Positions 18,004 to 27,278 of a stretch of DNA of 64,000 bases are shown here, piece after piece. Numbering within the stretch: position 1 is the stretch's first letter; the number at the start of each line of letters is the position of its first letter. Where the stretch lies: contig JALSGP010000012.1 in NCBI GenBank assembly GCA_026982705.1, forward strand, positions 1-64,000, in the 5' to 3' direction. Position numbers and translations under genes: made by a program. The notes beneath the pieces are model-generated. The model had not been told where the DNA came from. It worked only from the letters and a program-made list of their open reading frames with translations, and did no database searches. This stretch comes from Alphaproteobacteria bacterium. GTDB lineage: Bacteria; Pseudomonadota; Alphaproteobacteria; Geminicoccales; Geminicoccaceae.

Positions 18004-18911
18004 AGGGCCTCGGACGGGAGATCCTGCGCGAGCGGCGCCGGCGCCTGCGGGAGCGGCCGCTCCTCCATCTGGTGCCCCATCTCTTCACCATCCTCGGCCT
18101 CGGCGCCGGCATGACGGGCATGCGCTACGCCTTCGACGACCGCTGGGAGCTGGCGGTGGCCTTGGTGGGTCTCGCCGCCGTCTTCGACGGTCTCGACGGC
18201 CGTTCCGCCCGGATCCTGCGCATCGAGAGCAAGCTCGGCGCCCAGCTCGACTCCCTCGCCGATTTCATGAGCTTCGGCGTGGCGCCGGCGGTGATCGTCT
18301 ATCTGTGGAGCCTCCACGACGTGCGCGGCGTCGGCTGGGCGCTGGCCATGCTCTTCGCCACCTGCTGCGCCCTGCGCCTCGCCCGCTTCAACGTGGAGCT
18401 GGAGGAGCCGGAGGTCCCGCGCTGGCGGCTCTGGTTCTTCCAGGGAATCCCGGCGCCGGCCGCCGCCGGGCTCGCGCTGCTGCCCCTGGTGGCCTGGCTC
18501 GCCACCGGCGCCGGCTGGCTGCGGAGCTGGCCCCTCAATGCGGCCATGGCCCTCTTCGTGGCCGTCATGATGGTGAGCCGGGTGCCCACCTTCTCCATCA
18601 AGCGCGTCCGGGTGCCGCCCGACTATGTGGTCCCGGTGCTGGTGGGCGCCATGCTGGTGGTGGTGTTCCTGGTCACCGAACCCTGGGCCACCCTCACCCT
18701 GCTGGGCCTCGCCTATCTGGCGAGTCTGCCGGCGAGCGTGGTGGCGGCCCGCCGCATGCGCGAGCGCGAGGCGGTGGCGCGCCGGCTCGCCCGTACCGCG
18801 CCGGAAGGGACCACGGCGGCAGCCTCCGCGGCGCCGACTTCGCCGGCGCCCCACGACGACGGTGGCGGCGCGCGGGTGGTGCGACTCGAACGTGGACGGG
18901 GCGGCGAGTGA
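18000..18911 (+). CDS. pssA: CDP-diacylglycerol-serine O-phosphatidyltransferase
   Basis: Membrane enzyme of 303 residues that joins CDP-diacylglycerol and serine. The CDP-alcohol transferase signature is present as [18 protein letters not shown] followed by QLDSLAD, with all Asp residues in place. About eight hydrophobic helices follow [14 protein letters not shown]. The C-terminal 50 residues are an Ala/Pro/Arg-rich soluble tail, longer than in many PssA proteins. ATG 18000 has GGAAGGAGG upstream and overlaps the psd stop. Confidence 0.95.
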   Translation: MKGLGREILRERRRRLRERPLLHLVPHLFTILGLGAGMTGMRYAFDDRWELAVALVGLAAVFDGLDGRSARILRIESKLGAQLDSLADFMSFGVAPAVIVYLWSLHDVRGVGWALAMLFATCCALRLARFNVELEEPEVPRWRLWFFQGIPAPAAAGLALLPLVAWLATGAGWLRSWPLNAAMALFVAVMMVSRVPTFSIKRVRVPPDYVVPVLVGAMLVVVFLVTEPWATLTLLGLAYLASLPASVVAARRMREREAVARRLARTAPEGTTAAASAAPTSPAPHDDGGGARVVRLERGRGGE

Positions 18912-19539
18912 ACCGGTGCTGGACGCGCCCGTCCGTCGTCGGCTCGACCCCTGGCTGGATGCCGTCGGCCGCCGTCTCGCCGCGGCCGGCGTCTCCGCCG
19001 ACGCCCTGACCCTCGCGGGCTTTCTCGCCGGCCTCGCCGCCGTCGCCGCCGTCGCCCTCGGCGCCTACCGCGGCGGCCTCGCCCTGTTCCTGCTGGGCCG
19101 GCTGCTGGACGGGCTCGACGGCGCGGTGGCCCGCGCCCGCGGCATCACCGACCGCGGCGGCTTCCTCGACATCGTCCTCGACTTCCTGGTCTATGCCGGC
19201 ATGGCCTTCGCCTTCGCCCTGGCCGATCCCGCCGTGAACGCCCTCGCCGCCGCCTTCCTGCTCTTCGCCTTCATGGGCACCGGCAGCACCTTCCTCGCCT
19301 TCGCGGCCATGGCCGCCCGCCGCGGGCTCGAGACCCGCGCCCGCGGTCGCAAGTCCCTCTACTATCTGGGCGGGCTCACCGAGGGGACCGAGACCATCCT
19401 GTTCTTCACCGCCGCCTGCCTGTGGCCGGCCCATTTCGTGCCCCTCGCCCTCACCTTCGCCGGCCTCTGCTGGATCACCACCGCCGCCCGCATCCTCGTC
19501 GGCTGCCGTCTCCTGGGCGATGCCGGAGGGCGGCGGTGA
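18892..19539 (+). CDS. CDP-alcohol phosphatidyltransferase family protein
   Basis: Second enzyme of the CDP-alcohol transferase family in this operon, 215 residues. It has the full signature DGLDGAVARARGITDRGG followed by FLDIVLD, and about five membrane helices. It is not PgsA or PssA by its surroundings or length, and the alcohol it uses cannot be told from the sequence; a membrane lipid head group is likely because it is coupled to pssA. Two GTG starts are possible: 18892, overlapping pssA by 20 bp, and 18916 just after its stop; neither has a strong ribosome site. The stop overlaps the next gene. Confidence 0.85.
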   Translation: MDGAASEPVLDAPVRRRLDPWLDAVGRRLAAAGVSADALTLAGFLAGLAAVAAVALGAYRGGLALFLLGRLLDGLDGAVARARGITDRGGFLDIVLDFLVYAGMAFAFALADPAVNALAAAFLLFAFMGTGSTFLAFAAMAARRGLETRARGRKSLYYLGGLTEGTETILFFTAACLWPAHFVPLALTFAGLCWITTAARILVGCRLLGDAGGRR

Positions 19540-20123
19540 GCGCCCCCCTTCCCGATCGCGCCATCCTGCGGCGCCGGCTGCTGGCGGCCCGGGACCGTCT
19601 CGCGCCGTCGGAGCGCCGTGCCGCCGCCGCCGCCATCACCGCCCGCCTCCACGGCCGCCTGCGGACCACCACCGGCGCCATCGCCCTCTACTGGCCCATC
19701 CGCGGCGAACCCGATCTGCGTCCCCTCGCCGCCGTCCTCGCCGCCGAGGGGCGCACCCTCGCCCTGCCGGTGATCGTGGCGCGCCGGGCGCCCATGGTGT
19801 TCCGGCGCTGGCGGGTGGGTCGTCCCCTCGTCCGTGGCGTCTGGGACATCCCGATCCCGCCCGCCGACGAAGCGGAGCTGGATCCGGAGGTGGTGGTGGT
19901 GCCGGTGGTGGGCGTGGGGCCGGCCGGTCATCGGCTCGGCTACGGCGGCGGCTACTACGACCGCACCCTCGCCCGCCGGCGGCCGCGGCTGGTGGTGGGC
20001 GTCGGCCATCGCGGCGCGCGCCTCGCCCGCTTCGCCGCCGCCCCCCACGACCGTCCCCTCGACCTCTTCGTCCATCCCGGCGGCATCGTCAGTTTCCGCG
20101 ACGGGCGCGCCCCAGCTCCGTGA
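19536..20123 (+). CDS. fau: 5-formyltetrahydrofolate cyclo-ligase
   Basis: Protein of 195 residues that converts 5-formyl-THF to 5,10-methenyl-THF with ATP. The ATP/Mg-binding motif GYGGGYYDRTLARR is intact, preceded by VVVPVVGVGPAGHRLG; the N-terminus has the usual ILRRRLLAARDRL helix with basic residues. GTG 19536 overlaps the preceding stop and has GGAGGG upstream. It is the fifth gene of a tightly overlapped operon. In many proteobacteria this gene lies beside 6S RNA (ssrS); I see no such RNA here because the convergent gene overlaps its 3' end by 35 bp. Confidence 0.92.
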   Translation: MSAPLPDRAILRRRLLAARDRLAPSERRAAAAAITARLHGRLRTTTGAIALYWPIRGEPDLRPLAAVLAAEGRTLALPVIVARRAPMVFRRWRVGRPLVRGVWDIPIPPADEAELDPEVVVVPVVGVGPAGHRLGYGGGYYDRTLARRRPRLVVGVGHRGARLARFAAAPHDRPLDLFVHPGGIVSFRDGRAPAP

Positions 20124-20484
20124 GCAGACCCAGGAGCAGCGCCAGCAGCAGTGCCTCTGCCGGCCGCCGCCGCGCCGTCTCCGCCAGCAGCCTCGTCACC
20201 TCGCCGCCCGCGGCGTCGGCGGCGGGCGGGGCCGCCGCCCGTCCCCGCGCCAGCAGTCCCAGGACCAGCGCCACCAGCGCGTAGATCACGCCCAGGATCA
20301 GCGCCGCCAAGGGCGCCCCCACGCCGGCCGCGAGGCCGAGGAAGAGGGCGACGGTGAGGAAGCCCGTCGCCACCAAGGCGGCGAGGGCGGCGGCCAGCCA
20401 CAGGCCGCCCGCGCCCGCGAGCCGCGCCGCCCGCCCCCGCAGATCGGCGAGGCCCGCGAGCGCCGCCAGCAGCCGCCCCGCCAT
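20089..20484 (-). CDS. Phage-holin-like/DUF1469-type membrane protein
   Basis: Small protein of 131 residues with two adjacent hydrophobic helices (about 27-50 and 56-79) between basic amphipathic ends, resembling the holin-X (PF07332-like) family of chromosomal membrane proteins, usually found beside DUF883 proteins. No lysis role is implied. It starts with ATG 20484, just 2 bp after the stop of the upstream DUF883-like gene, so the two form an operon. The last 35 bp overlap fau. Confidence 0.65.
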   Translation of the reverse strand: MAGRLLAALAGLADLRGRAARLAGAGGLWLAAALAALVATGFLTVALFLGLAAGVGAPLAALILGVIYALVALVLGLLARGRAAAPPAADAAGGEVTRLLAETARRRPAEALLLALLLGLLTELGRARRGN

Positions 20485-20486
20485 GG

Positions 20487-20834
20487 TCAGCGCCCGAGCA
20501 GACGGCCGATCAGCACGCCCACGCCGAAGGCGGCGAGCAGGCTCACCAGCGGCTGTTCCCGCACCGTCTCCTCCAGCCCGGCGGTGGCACGCCGGCGCGC
20601 GGCCTCCGCCTCCCGGCGCAGCTCCGCCAGCGCCCGCTCCAGCTCCCGCAGCTTCTCCTCCGCCACCTCCCGCACGCGCCCGGCCCGCGCCATGCCCTCC
20701 TCGCCGAGATGCTCGGCGAGCCGGCGCAGATCCTCCCGCAGCCGGGCCACGTCCTCGGCCAGCCGGTCGACCCGGCTGCCGCCGTCACCCCCCGTCGCCT
20801 CCGGCGCCGTCCGCGCTGCCGTCTCCTCCGCCAT
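20487..20834 (-). CDS. DUF883/ElaB-YqjD-like protein
   Basis: Protein of 115 residues: a charged N-terminal coiled-coil (RLAEDVARLREDLRRLAEHL ... AELRREAEAARRR) and a C-terminal hydrophobic anchor ending in FGVGVLIGRLLGR, the classic end of ElaB/YqjD proteins that tether to the inner membrane and, in Escherichia coli, bind stationary-phase ribosomes. ATG 20834 follows AAGGGAGG. It is the first gene of a two-gene unit with the holin-like protein, divergent from the large DUF2339 gene. Confidence 0.78.
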   Translation of the reverse strand: MAEETAARTAPEATGGDGGSRVDRLAEDVARLREDLRRLAEHLGEEGMARAGRVREVAEEKLRELERALAELRREAEAARRRATAGLEETVREQPLVSLLAAFGVGVLIGRLLGR

Positions 20835-20911
20835 GGCCTGCCTCCCTTCGGAACCGTCCCATCCTGGGCTATGGGGATCGCGCGGGCGCACCGCAAGGTC
20901 CCTCCGGGAGC

Positions 20912-23548
20912 ATGGTCGGCATGTGGGATTCCTTCACGGCCCTGGTCGGTCTGCTGCTGATGGCCGTGGCCGGCGGCCTCCTGGGCCCCGTCCTGGGCAT
21001 CGTCAGTCTGATCCGCCAGTCGGAGGTGAAGGGCCGGCTGCTGCGCCTGGAACGGGAGGTGGCCGAGCTGCGCGAAGCCCTCGCCCGGGAGGTGACCGCG
21101 CCGGCCTCGCCCGCGATGCCCGGCACCGCCGCGAGACCGGCCACCGATGCGACCGGATCGGCGGGAGCGGAGGGGCATCGGCCCGCCACGGCGGAGGCCG
21201 GCGCCGGTTCCGTCTCTCCCCCGCCGCCCCGGGCTCGCACCCCCACCGGCCAGCCCCTGGTCTGGATCGGCGGTATCGCCCTCGCGCTCGCGGGACTCCT
21301 CGCGGTGGTCCAGGCGGTGGAGCAGGGACGCATCGGACCGGGCTTCTGGCTCTCGGGGCTGGCCCTCCTCGGTCTCGGCGCCTTCGCCGCCGCCCTCGCC
21401 CTCCATCGCCGGGGGGAGGGGGGCGCCGTCCCGCAGGCCCTGGCCGGAGCGGGGCTCGTCACCCTCTTCGCCACCCTCCACGCCGCCGGCAACCTCTTCG
21501 CCCTGATCCCGCCCGCCCTCGCCTTCGCCCTCGGGGTCCTCACGATCCTCGCCGCCCTCGCCGCCGGCCTCGCCCTCGGCACGCCCGTTCTGCTGCTGGG
21601 GGCGGTCGGCGCCTACGCCGCCCCGCTGCTGGGGGACTACGGTGCGACGAGTCCCCTGCCGTTCTGGGCCTATCTCGGCTTCGTCACCCTGCTGATCGGA
21701 ACCCTGGCCTGGGCACGCGGATCGGTCTGGCTGTCGTGGATCCCGCCCCTCGGTCTGCAGCCCTGGTTCGCGCTCTCGCTGCTCGCGATCCCGTGGTCGC
21801 TGGCCGACCGGCCGGTCGTGGTGACGGGACCGACGGCGTGGTCCTGGGACGTCGCCCTCTTCGGTCTCCTCGCCACCCGTCCGGAGCTGTGGGCGATGCT
21901 CCGGGCCGGCATCGGTCCCCGTTCCTTCGCCCAGCGCCTCGCGCATCATCTGCTCCACCTCGCGGTGGCGGTGGTGCTGCTGGCGGGCTGGCTCGCCGCC
22001 CAGCCCGGCGTCGATCCGCCGCTCCTCGCCGTCCTCGCCGTCGGCGCGCCGCTGTCCCTCGCGGCCGCCGCCGGCGGGGCCGGCTCCGCCGCGGTGCTGC
22101 CGGCCGCGCTGGTCGCCGTGGCGGCCACCTGGACCGTCGACATCCGATCCTTCCGGCTCGCGGAGCTGCTCCCCGATCCGGCCGTCGGCCTCGATCCCCT
22201 CCTGTGGGTGCCGCCGGGCGGCCGGCGGGTCCTCGTCACCGCCCTCGTCCTCGCCGTCGCCTTCGCCACCAGCGGTCACCTCCTCGCCCGCTCCGGCCGC
22301 GACCGGCCGGTGGCGGCGGCGGCCGCCGCCCTGGTCCCTCTGCTGCTGCTGATCGTGACCCGCGGGCGCCTCCAGGAGACCATGGGCGACGGGCCCTTCG
22401 CGGCGACCGCCCTCGCGCTCGCCGCCCTCGCCACGGCCGGCACGGCCGACCTGCTGGTCCGCGGCCGGCCCCGCGCCGCCGGTCTCGAGGCCCTCGCCGC
22501 CTTCGCCGCCGTCGCCACCGGCGCCGCCTTCCACCTCCCCACCGCCGAACTGCCGGTGGCCCTCGCGGTGGTCCCGCTGGGCGGAGCCCTGATCGCGCGG
22601 CGTCTGCCGCTGCCGGAGGTGACCCTCGCCACCGGCCTCGTGGGCATCGCCGCCCTGCTCGCCCTTCTGCGCGAGGCGCTGCGACTCACGGCGGCGGAGA
22701 GTCTCGATCACGCGCTGCTAGCCTACGCGCTGCCGGCGCTGGTGCTGACGGTGACGGTGCAGGGACCGGTGCGGGGACGGCCGGTGCCGGCGGAGGTGCT
22801 CGCGGCCGTCCGCGACGGCGCGGCGTTCACCACCCTCGCGGCGCTGGTGCTGGTGGCCAACGGCACCGCCCCGACCCTCGCCGCCGACCCGATCCTGGCC
22901 CCGGGGCTCGCCCTCGCCCTCTGGCTCCGCTTCACCCACGCCCTCCTCCGCCTCGCGCCGCACCTGCCCTCCCCGGCCCACCGGAGCTGGATCCTGCCGG
23001 CCACCGCGGCGTTCTGGCCGGCCCTCGCCCTCCTGGTCGGCGAGGCCTCGCCGCTGCGGTGGCCGTGGGACGTGGGAGTCCTGCCCCTGTGGGATTCGCT
23101 GCTGGTGGCCGCCCTCCTGCCCACCCTGCAACTGGCCCTCCTCGCCCGTGATCTCGCCCGCGGGGGAAGGCGGGAGGCCGCCGGCGCCGTCGCCGCCCTC
23201 GCCCTCGCCGGGCTGCTCTGGTGGCTGCTCCTGGAGATCCGCCATCTGTTCCACGGCCCGATCCTCGGCCCGGAGGTCCCCTGGACCGCGGCCGAACATC
23301 TCACCCTCACCCTCGCCTGGACGGCGGTGGCGGTGATCCTCGCCGTCGTCGCCCGCCAGTGGGGCCGCTCCGAGGCCCGGGCGGGGGCGGTCGCCGTGGG
23401 CGCGCTGGTGGCGGTGAAGCTCTTCTGGGTGGACGTGGCCGAGCTCGGCGGTACGATCCGCGTCCTCGCCCTGGCCGGTGCGGGGGCCGGTCTGCTGCTC
23501 CTGGGCTGGCTGGTGCGGGGTGGCCGCTCAACCGATGCGGCCGAGTGA
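20912..23548 (+). CDS. DUF2339 multi-span membrane protein
   Basis: Protein of 878 residues of the DUF2339 family. It starts with one membrane helix (LVGLLLMAVAGGLLGPVLG), then a short coiled coil (RLLRLEREVAELREALARE), an Ala/Pro/Thr-rich linker to about residue 115, and about 25 hydrophobic helices to the end. The family has no established function; its polytopic form and position suggest an inner-membrane role. ATG 20912 and ATG 20921 are both possible; the GGGAG upstream is better spaced for the second. It ends 21 bp inside the convergent ccdA-type gene. No frameshift seen. Confidence 0.82.
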   Translation: MVGMWDSFTALVGLLLMAVAGGLLGPVLGIVSLIRQSEVKGRLLRLEREVAELREALAREVTAPASPAMPGTAARPATDATGSAGAEGHRPATAEAGAGSVSPPPPRARTPTGQPLVWIGGIALALAGLLAVVQAVEQGRIGPGFWLSGLALLGLGAFAAALALHRRGEGGAVPQALAGAGLVTLFATLHAAGNLFALIPPALAFALGVLTILAALAAGLALGTPVLLLGAVGAYAAPLLGDYGATSPLPFWAYLGFVTLLIGTLAWARGSVWLSWIPPLGLQPWFALSLLAIPWSLADRPVVVTGPTAWSWDVALFGLLATRPELWAMLRAGIGPRSFAQRLAHHLLHLAVAVVLLAGWLAAQPGVDPPLLAVLAVGAPLSLAAAAGGAGSAAVLPAALVAVAATWTVDIRSFRLAELLPDPAVGLDPLLWVPPGGRRVLVTALVLAVAFATSGHLLARSGRDRPVAAAAAALVPLLLLIVTRGRLQETMGDGPFAATALALAALATAGTADLLVRGRPRAAGLEALAAFAAVATGAAFHLPTAELPVALAVVPLGGALIARRLPLPEVTLATGLVGIAALLALLREALRLTAAESLDHALLAYALPALVLTVTVQGPVRGRPVPAEVLAAVRDGAAFTTLAALVLVANGTAPTLAADPILAPGLALALWLRFTHALLRLAPHLPSPAHRSWILPATAAFWPALALLVGEASPLRWPWDVGVLPLWDSLLVAALLPTLQLALLARDLARGGRREAAGAVAALALAGLLWWLLLEIRHLFHGPILGPEVPWTAAEHLTLTLAWTAVAVILAVVARQWGRSEARAGAVAVGALVAVKLFWVDVAELGGTIRVLALAGAGAGLLLLGWLVRGGRSTDAAE

Positions 23549-24265
23549 GGGGAAGGTCTCCAGCAGGAAGAAGCCGATCCGGTTCATGGTGCCGGTGACG
23601 AAGAGCAGCCCCGCCGCGATCAGCAGCACGCCCATCGCCTGCTCCACCCGCCGGGCATGGCGGCGGAAGCGCTGGAGGAAGCGGAGGAAGGGGCGCACCG
23701 CCGCCGCCGCCGCCAGGAAGGGGACGGCGAGACCGGCCGAGTAGGTGAAGAGCAACGCGGCCCCGCGCCAGACGTTCTCCTCGCTGCCGGCCACGAACAG
23801 GATCGCCGCCAGCACCGGTCCCACGCACGGGGTCCAGCCGAAGGCGAAGGCCATGCCCACCAGGAAGGAGCCCGCGAGGCCGGCCGGCCTCTCCACCTCC
23901 AGCCGGGCCTCGCGCATGAGCAGCGGGATGCGGAGCACGCCGAGGAAATGGAGGCCGAAGACGATGAGCAGCAGCCCGGCCATCACCGCCAGCGTGTCGG
24001 CGTGTTCGGCGAGGAGCTGGCCCACGGCGGTCGCGGTGGCCCCCATGGCCACGAAGACCGCCGTGAAGCCGGCGACGAACAGGAGCGCGGCGGCGAAGAC
24101 CCGCCGCGCCACCTGCGGGGACGCCTCCTCGGCGGCCAGCTGGTCGAAGGTGAGTCCGCCCAGATAGCAGAGATAGGGCGGCACCAGCGGCAGCACGCAG
24201 GGGCTGAGGAAGCTCAGCAGTCCGCCCAGGAAGGCGCCCAGATAGCCGACCTCGAAGCCGCTCAC
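23528..24265 (-). CDS. soxV: CcdA/DsbD-type thiol reductant transporter, SoxV-like
   Basis: Membrane protein of 245 residues with six helices and the two conserved Cys sites of CcdA proteins: LSPCVLPLVPPYLCYLGG in the first span and GWTPCVGPVLAAILF in the fourth. It passes electrons from cytoplasmic thioredoxin to periplasmic thiol proteins. It lies 4 bp after soxB, last in the sox operon, which makes SoxV (the donor to a periplasmic Sox thioredoxin) more likely than general cytochrome c maturation. ATG 24265 is used. The 3' end overlaps the DUF2339 gene by 21 bp. Confidence 0.85.
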   Translation of the reverse strand: MSGFEVGYLGAFLGGLLSFLSPCVLPLVPPYLCYLGGLTFDQLAAEEASPQVARRVFAAALLFVAGFTAVFVAMGATATAVGQLLAEHADTLAVMAGLLLIVFGLHFLGVLRIPLLMREARLEVERPAGLAGSFLVGMAFAFGWTPCVGPVLAAILFVAGSEENVWRGAALLFTYSAGLAVPFLAAAAAVRPFLRFLQRFRRHARRVEQAMGVLLIAAGLLFVTGTMNRIGFFLLETFPSLGRIG

Positions 24266-24269
24266 CGCC

Positions 24270-25964
24270 TCAGCCGCGCACCAGTTCCACCCGGCTCACC
24301 TTCTCGCCGCCGAGCACCCTGCGGTCGCGGATGTAGTCCAGCACCAGCTCCCACACGGGCGGCCCCTCCACGTCCGGATTCACCGAGGCCCAACCGGCGA
24401 CCACGTACTTGCGGTCGGGGTCGACGGGCTCGCCGGTGGCCAGCAGCGTCATGTCGATGATGCGACGTCCCATGGGGGCGGTGGGGTCGATGCGGTAGCC
24501 CATGCCGCCCACGCGGACCATGTCGCCGCCCTGCTGATAGTAGGGATCCGGGTTGAAGAGATTGTCGGCCACGTCCTCCATGACGGTCTTGAGCTGCGCC
24601 CCGGTCATCTCGATCCGGTAGACCTGCGGATAGGTCATGGCCGTGTGGGTGTAGACGAACTCCCGGTCGATGGGCGCTCCCGAGGGCAGCGAGGCGCCCC
24701 AGCGGAAACCGGGCGAGAGGGCGATCTCGGCCTCCCGCCGTTCCAGCAGCGCGGCGAGGATGACGTCGTCCATGGTGCCGTTGAAGTTGCCGCGGCGGTA
24801 GAGGGTGATCTCCGTCTCCCCCACCACCTCCGACAGTTCCGCCGCATAGGGCGCCCTGAGCTCGGTCACCGTCTTCGCCATCTCCGGATGGGGGACGATG
24901 GCGTCCGCCAGCACCGGCATGAGCTTGTAGGCGTAGTCCACCACGCGCCCGCCCTCGACGCGGAGATCGAGGCGGGAGACGAACTTGCCGTGGGAGCCGG
25001 TGGCCACCAGCAGGGTGTTCCCCACCTTCATGGGTCGGGGCATGGCGTCGTGGGTGTGACCGGTGAGGATGACGTCGATCCCCTCCACCCGCGAGGCGAG
25101 CTTGTGATCCACGTCGAATCCGTTGTGGGAGAGGAGCACCACCAGCTCGGCCCCCTCCTGCTCGCGGGCCTCGCGGACCAGGGCCTGCAGCTCCTCCTCG
25201 CGGATGCCGAAGCTCCACTGAGGGATCATCCAGCGCGGATTGGCCACCGGCGTGTAGGGGAAGGCCTGGCCGATCACCGCCACCTTGACGCCGCCCCTCT
25301 CGAAATAGGCGACGCCGTCGAAGACCGGCTCCTCCCAGTCGGTGTCGCGCACGTTCTGGGCGAGGAAGGGGAACTCCAGCATCCCGATGAGTTCCTCCAC
25401 CCGCTCCGCCCCGTAGGTGAATTCCCAGTGGGCGGTCATGGCGTCGGGCCGCAGCAGGTTCATGGCCCGCACCATGTCCTCGCCGCGGGTCCGGAGCGCG
25501 GTCCAGGAGCCCTGCCAGGTGTCGCCGCCGTCGAGGAGGAGCACGCGGTCCTCACCACGCTCGGCCCGCACCGCCTCCACCAGCGTGGCGATGCGGTCGA
25601 GGCCGCCCACCTTGCCGTAGGCACGGGCGAGGGCATCGAAGTCCTCGCTGGTGAGCATGTAGGCCTCGGGCGAGCCCGCCTCGAGACCGAAATGGGCGAG
25701 GAAGTCCCTGCCGGTGAGATGGGGGGGCCGCCCCGCCGCCTCGCCGACGCCGATGTTGACCGAGGGCTCGCGGAAGTAGAGGGGCACCAGCTGGGCGTGG
25801 ATGTCGGTGATGTGGAGGATGGTGACCTGGCCCAGGGGTTCGAACCGCAGGATGTCCTCCTGGCCGAGCCGCTGGCGGGCGAGGGCCCGGGTGACGTTGC
25901 CGAAGCCGACGAGGAGCGGCGCCGCGGCCACGGCCACCTGGAGGAGTTCACGGCGGGTGAGCAT
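24270..25964 (-). CDS. soxB: Thiosulfohydrolase SoxB
   Basis: Periplasmic dimanganese hydrolase of 564 residues that releases sulfate from the sulfonate group on the SoxY carrier. The N-terminus has a twin-arginine type signal (TRRELLQVAVAAAPLLV). The 5'-nucleotidase-like metal sites are seen as TILHITDIHAQ, LLDGGDTWQGS, MTAHWEFTYG, VVLLSHNGFDVD and ILTGHTHDAMPRP. A C-terminal domain ends normally. ATG 25964 follows GGAGAAGGG. Cotranscribed with soxXYZA upstream, although a GC-rich hairpin separates soxA from soxB and may lower soxB expression. Length matches SoxB fully. Confidence 0.96.
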   Translation of the reverse strand: MLTRRELLQVAVAAAPLLVGFGNVTRALARQRLGQEDILRFEPLGQVTILHITDIHAQLVPLYFREPSVNIGVGEAAGRPPHLTGRDFLAHFGLEAGSPEAYMLTSEDFDALARAYGKVGGLDRIATLVEAVRAERGEDRVLLLDGGDTWQGSWTALRTRGEDMVRAMNLLRPDAMTAHWEFTYGAERVEELIGMLEFPFLAQNVRDTDWEEPVFDGVAYFERGGVKVAVIGQAFPYTPVANPRWMIPQWSFGIREEELQALVREAREQEGAELVVLLSHNGFDVDHKLASRVEGIDVILTGHTHDAMPRPMKVGNTLLVATGSHGKFVSRLDLRVEGGRVVDYAYKLMPVLADAIVPHPEMAKTVTELRAPYAAELSEVVGETEITLYRRGNFNGTMDDVILAALLERREAEIALSPGFRWGASLPSGAPIDREFVYTHTAMTYPQVYRIEMTGAQLKTVMEDVADNLFNPDPYYQQGGDMVRVGGMGYRIDPTAPMGRRIIDMTLLATGEPVDPDRKYVVAGWASVNPDVEGPPVWELVLDYIRDRRVLGGEKVSRVELVRG

Positions 25965-26015
25965 CGGCGTCCCTTCTCCGACAGTTGAACACATTCTCAC
26001 CTAAAGGCGGCGAAA

Positions 26016-26039
26016 GGGGCGGCCCCCGAGGGCCGCCCC
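26016..26039 (-). terminator. Hairpin between soxA and soxB
   Basis: Perfect 10-bp inverted repeat (GGGGCGGCCC with a CCGA loop), followed on the minus strand by TTTCG rather than a long T run. It lies in the 91-bp gap between soxA and soxB and looks like an attenuating terminator or an mRNA-processing/stabilising stem inside the operon. Confidence 0.55.
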
Positions 26040-26055
26040 CCGGCGCCGCGCGGAC

Positions 26056-26898
26056 TCACTGCCGCACGGCGGGCGTCTCGACCGGCAGGCCCATGCCGCG
26101 CCAGGCGAGGTACACCTCGAGAGCGATGTACTCGTCGTCCCCGTAGGGATTGGGCGTGGCGCGGATCTGCTTGTTGCAGCCGCGGAAGCGGCGATGGAGG
26201 GAGCCGATCTTCTGCCACTTGAGACGGTATGTGGGGAAGCCGTTGATCTGGCCCTGGCTCAGAGTGTCGGCGCGGATCTTGTGGCCGTAGTAACCTTCGT
26301 GGCAGTTGGCACACGACATGTCGAGCTGGCCGCGGCGCTGATAGTATTCCTTCTTCCCGCGCTCCCACCATTCCTTCATGGGGCCGGAAATATCGATGTT
26401 CATCGGCATCCCGCGAGACTGATACTTGATATAGGTCGTCATCGCGAGAAGCTCTTCCGACTCCCACTTCCAAGGCTTGGCCTTCTGATTGTTTTCCCGG
26501 CAGATGTTGATGCGCTGTTCGAGGTTGACCGGCTTGCCGAGAGGCTCGAACCACTTCGGATAGCTGGCGCCGACGCCCTTCATGCTCTCCTCGGCCGCGC
26601 CATGGCAGTCGGCGCAGGACTTGTTGGCCTCACCGTCCTTGGTGTTCCACAGCTCTTCGCCGCGCTCGACCCACAGGAAGCCGGGATTCTCGAAGTCGTC
26701 GTCCTGCAGGGCCCGCACCTCCGCGGTGCGGAACCAGTAGCCCGAGATGAGCTCCGGCAGCGGATTGCCCTCCTGCGGCTGGACCGACTTGTACCCCGGC
26801 ACCGGCCACTGTTCGTGCTCGGTCGCCGAGACCGCGGTCGCCAGGCCGGCGACCGCGATCGCGGCGACGAACACCACGCCCCAGCGTGTCTTGGACAT
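26056..26898 (-). CDS. soxA: SoxA, diheme c-type cytochrome of the SoxAX complex
   Basis: Catalytic subunit of 280 residues that, with SoxX, oxidatively couples thiosulfate to the SoxY Cys. After a signal peptide (to about residue 25) come two heme-binding sites, C95-ADCH and C196-ANCH, so this is the diheme type. The persulfide heme-ligand Cys is present in RGCNKQIRATP (Cys241). Codon use here is less GC-biased than in most neighbours (many AAG, AAT and GAG). ATG 26898 follows a GGGAGGGA-type site. Placed between soxZ and soxB as in many alphaproteobacteria. Confidence 0.95.
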   Translation of the reverse strand: MSKTRWGVVFVAAIAVAGLATAVSATEHEQWPVPGYKSVQPQEGNPLPELISGYWFRTAEVRALQDDDFENPGFLWVERGEELWNTKDGEANKSCADCHGAAEESMKGVGASYPKWFEPLGKPVNLEQRINICRENNQKAKPWKWESEELLAMTTYIKYQSRGMPMNIDISGPMKEWWERGKKEYYQRRGQLDMSCANCHEGYYGHKIRADTLSQGQINGFPTYRLKWQKIGSLHRRFRGCNKQIRATPNPYGDDEYIALEVYLAWRGMGLPVETPAVRQ

Positions 26899-26928
26899 CG
26901 ACCGAATCCCTCCCGATGACCGGACGCG

Positions 26929-27261
26929 TCAGCTCGCGACCTTGATCTTGGCCTTCTTGGTGTACACGGAACCGTCGTCGTCGACCCACTTGAAGGCAAG
27001 TTCACCCGCCTCGTCGACCCGAAGGTTGAAGGCGATGTACGGATTGGCGGAGATCGCCGGGTGCAGATCCATGGCGAAGACGAGCTCGCCGTTGTAGGTG
27101 GCCTCGAAGCGATTGATGATCTTGCGCGGGATGACGTTACCCTTCTTGTCCTTGCGCTGACCCGACTCCATCGGATGCGAGATCAGCGTCTTGACGGTGA
27201 TCACCTCGCCCTTGGGCACGGGCTTGCGGGGAACACGCACGCGAGGCTTGGGCTTGGCCAT
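26929..27261 (-). CDS. soxZ: SoxZ, subunit of the SoxYZ sulfur carrier
   Basis: Protein of 110 residues with the immunoglobulin-like SoxZ fold. Recognisable blocks are VKTLISHPMESGQRKDKKG, RFEATYNGELVFAMDL and ISANPYIAFNL. It has no signal peptide and is exported bound to SoxY through the Tat signal of its partner, as known for the family. ATG 27261 has a GGGAGAGAAGAG site. It lies 17 bp downstream of soxY. Confidence 0.96.
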   Translation of the reverse strand: MAKPKPRVRVPRKPVPKGEVITVKTLISHPMESGQRKDKKGNVIPRKIINRFEATYNGELVFAMDLHPAISANPYIAFNLRVDEAGELAFKWVDDDGSVYTKKAKIKVAS

Positions 27262-27278
27262 GTCTCTTCTCTCCCGAA

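Noticed and set aside
20089-20484. Prophage holin
   Set aside because: No phage genes are nearby; the pairing with a DUF883 gene is that of ordinary chromosomal membrane proteins.
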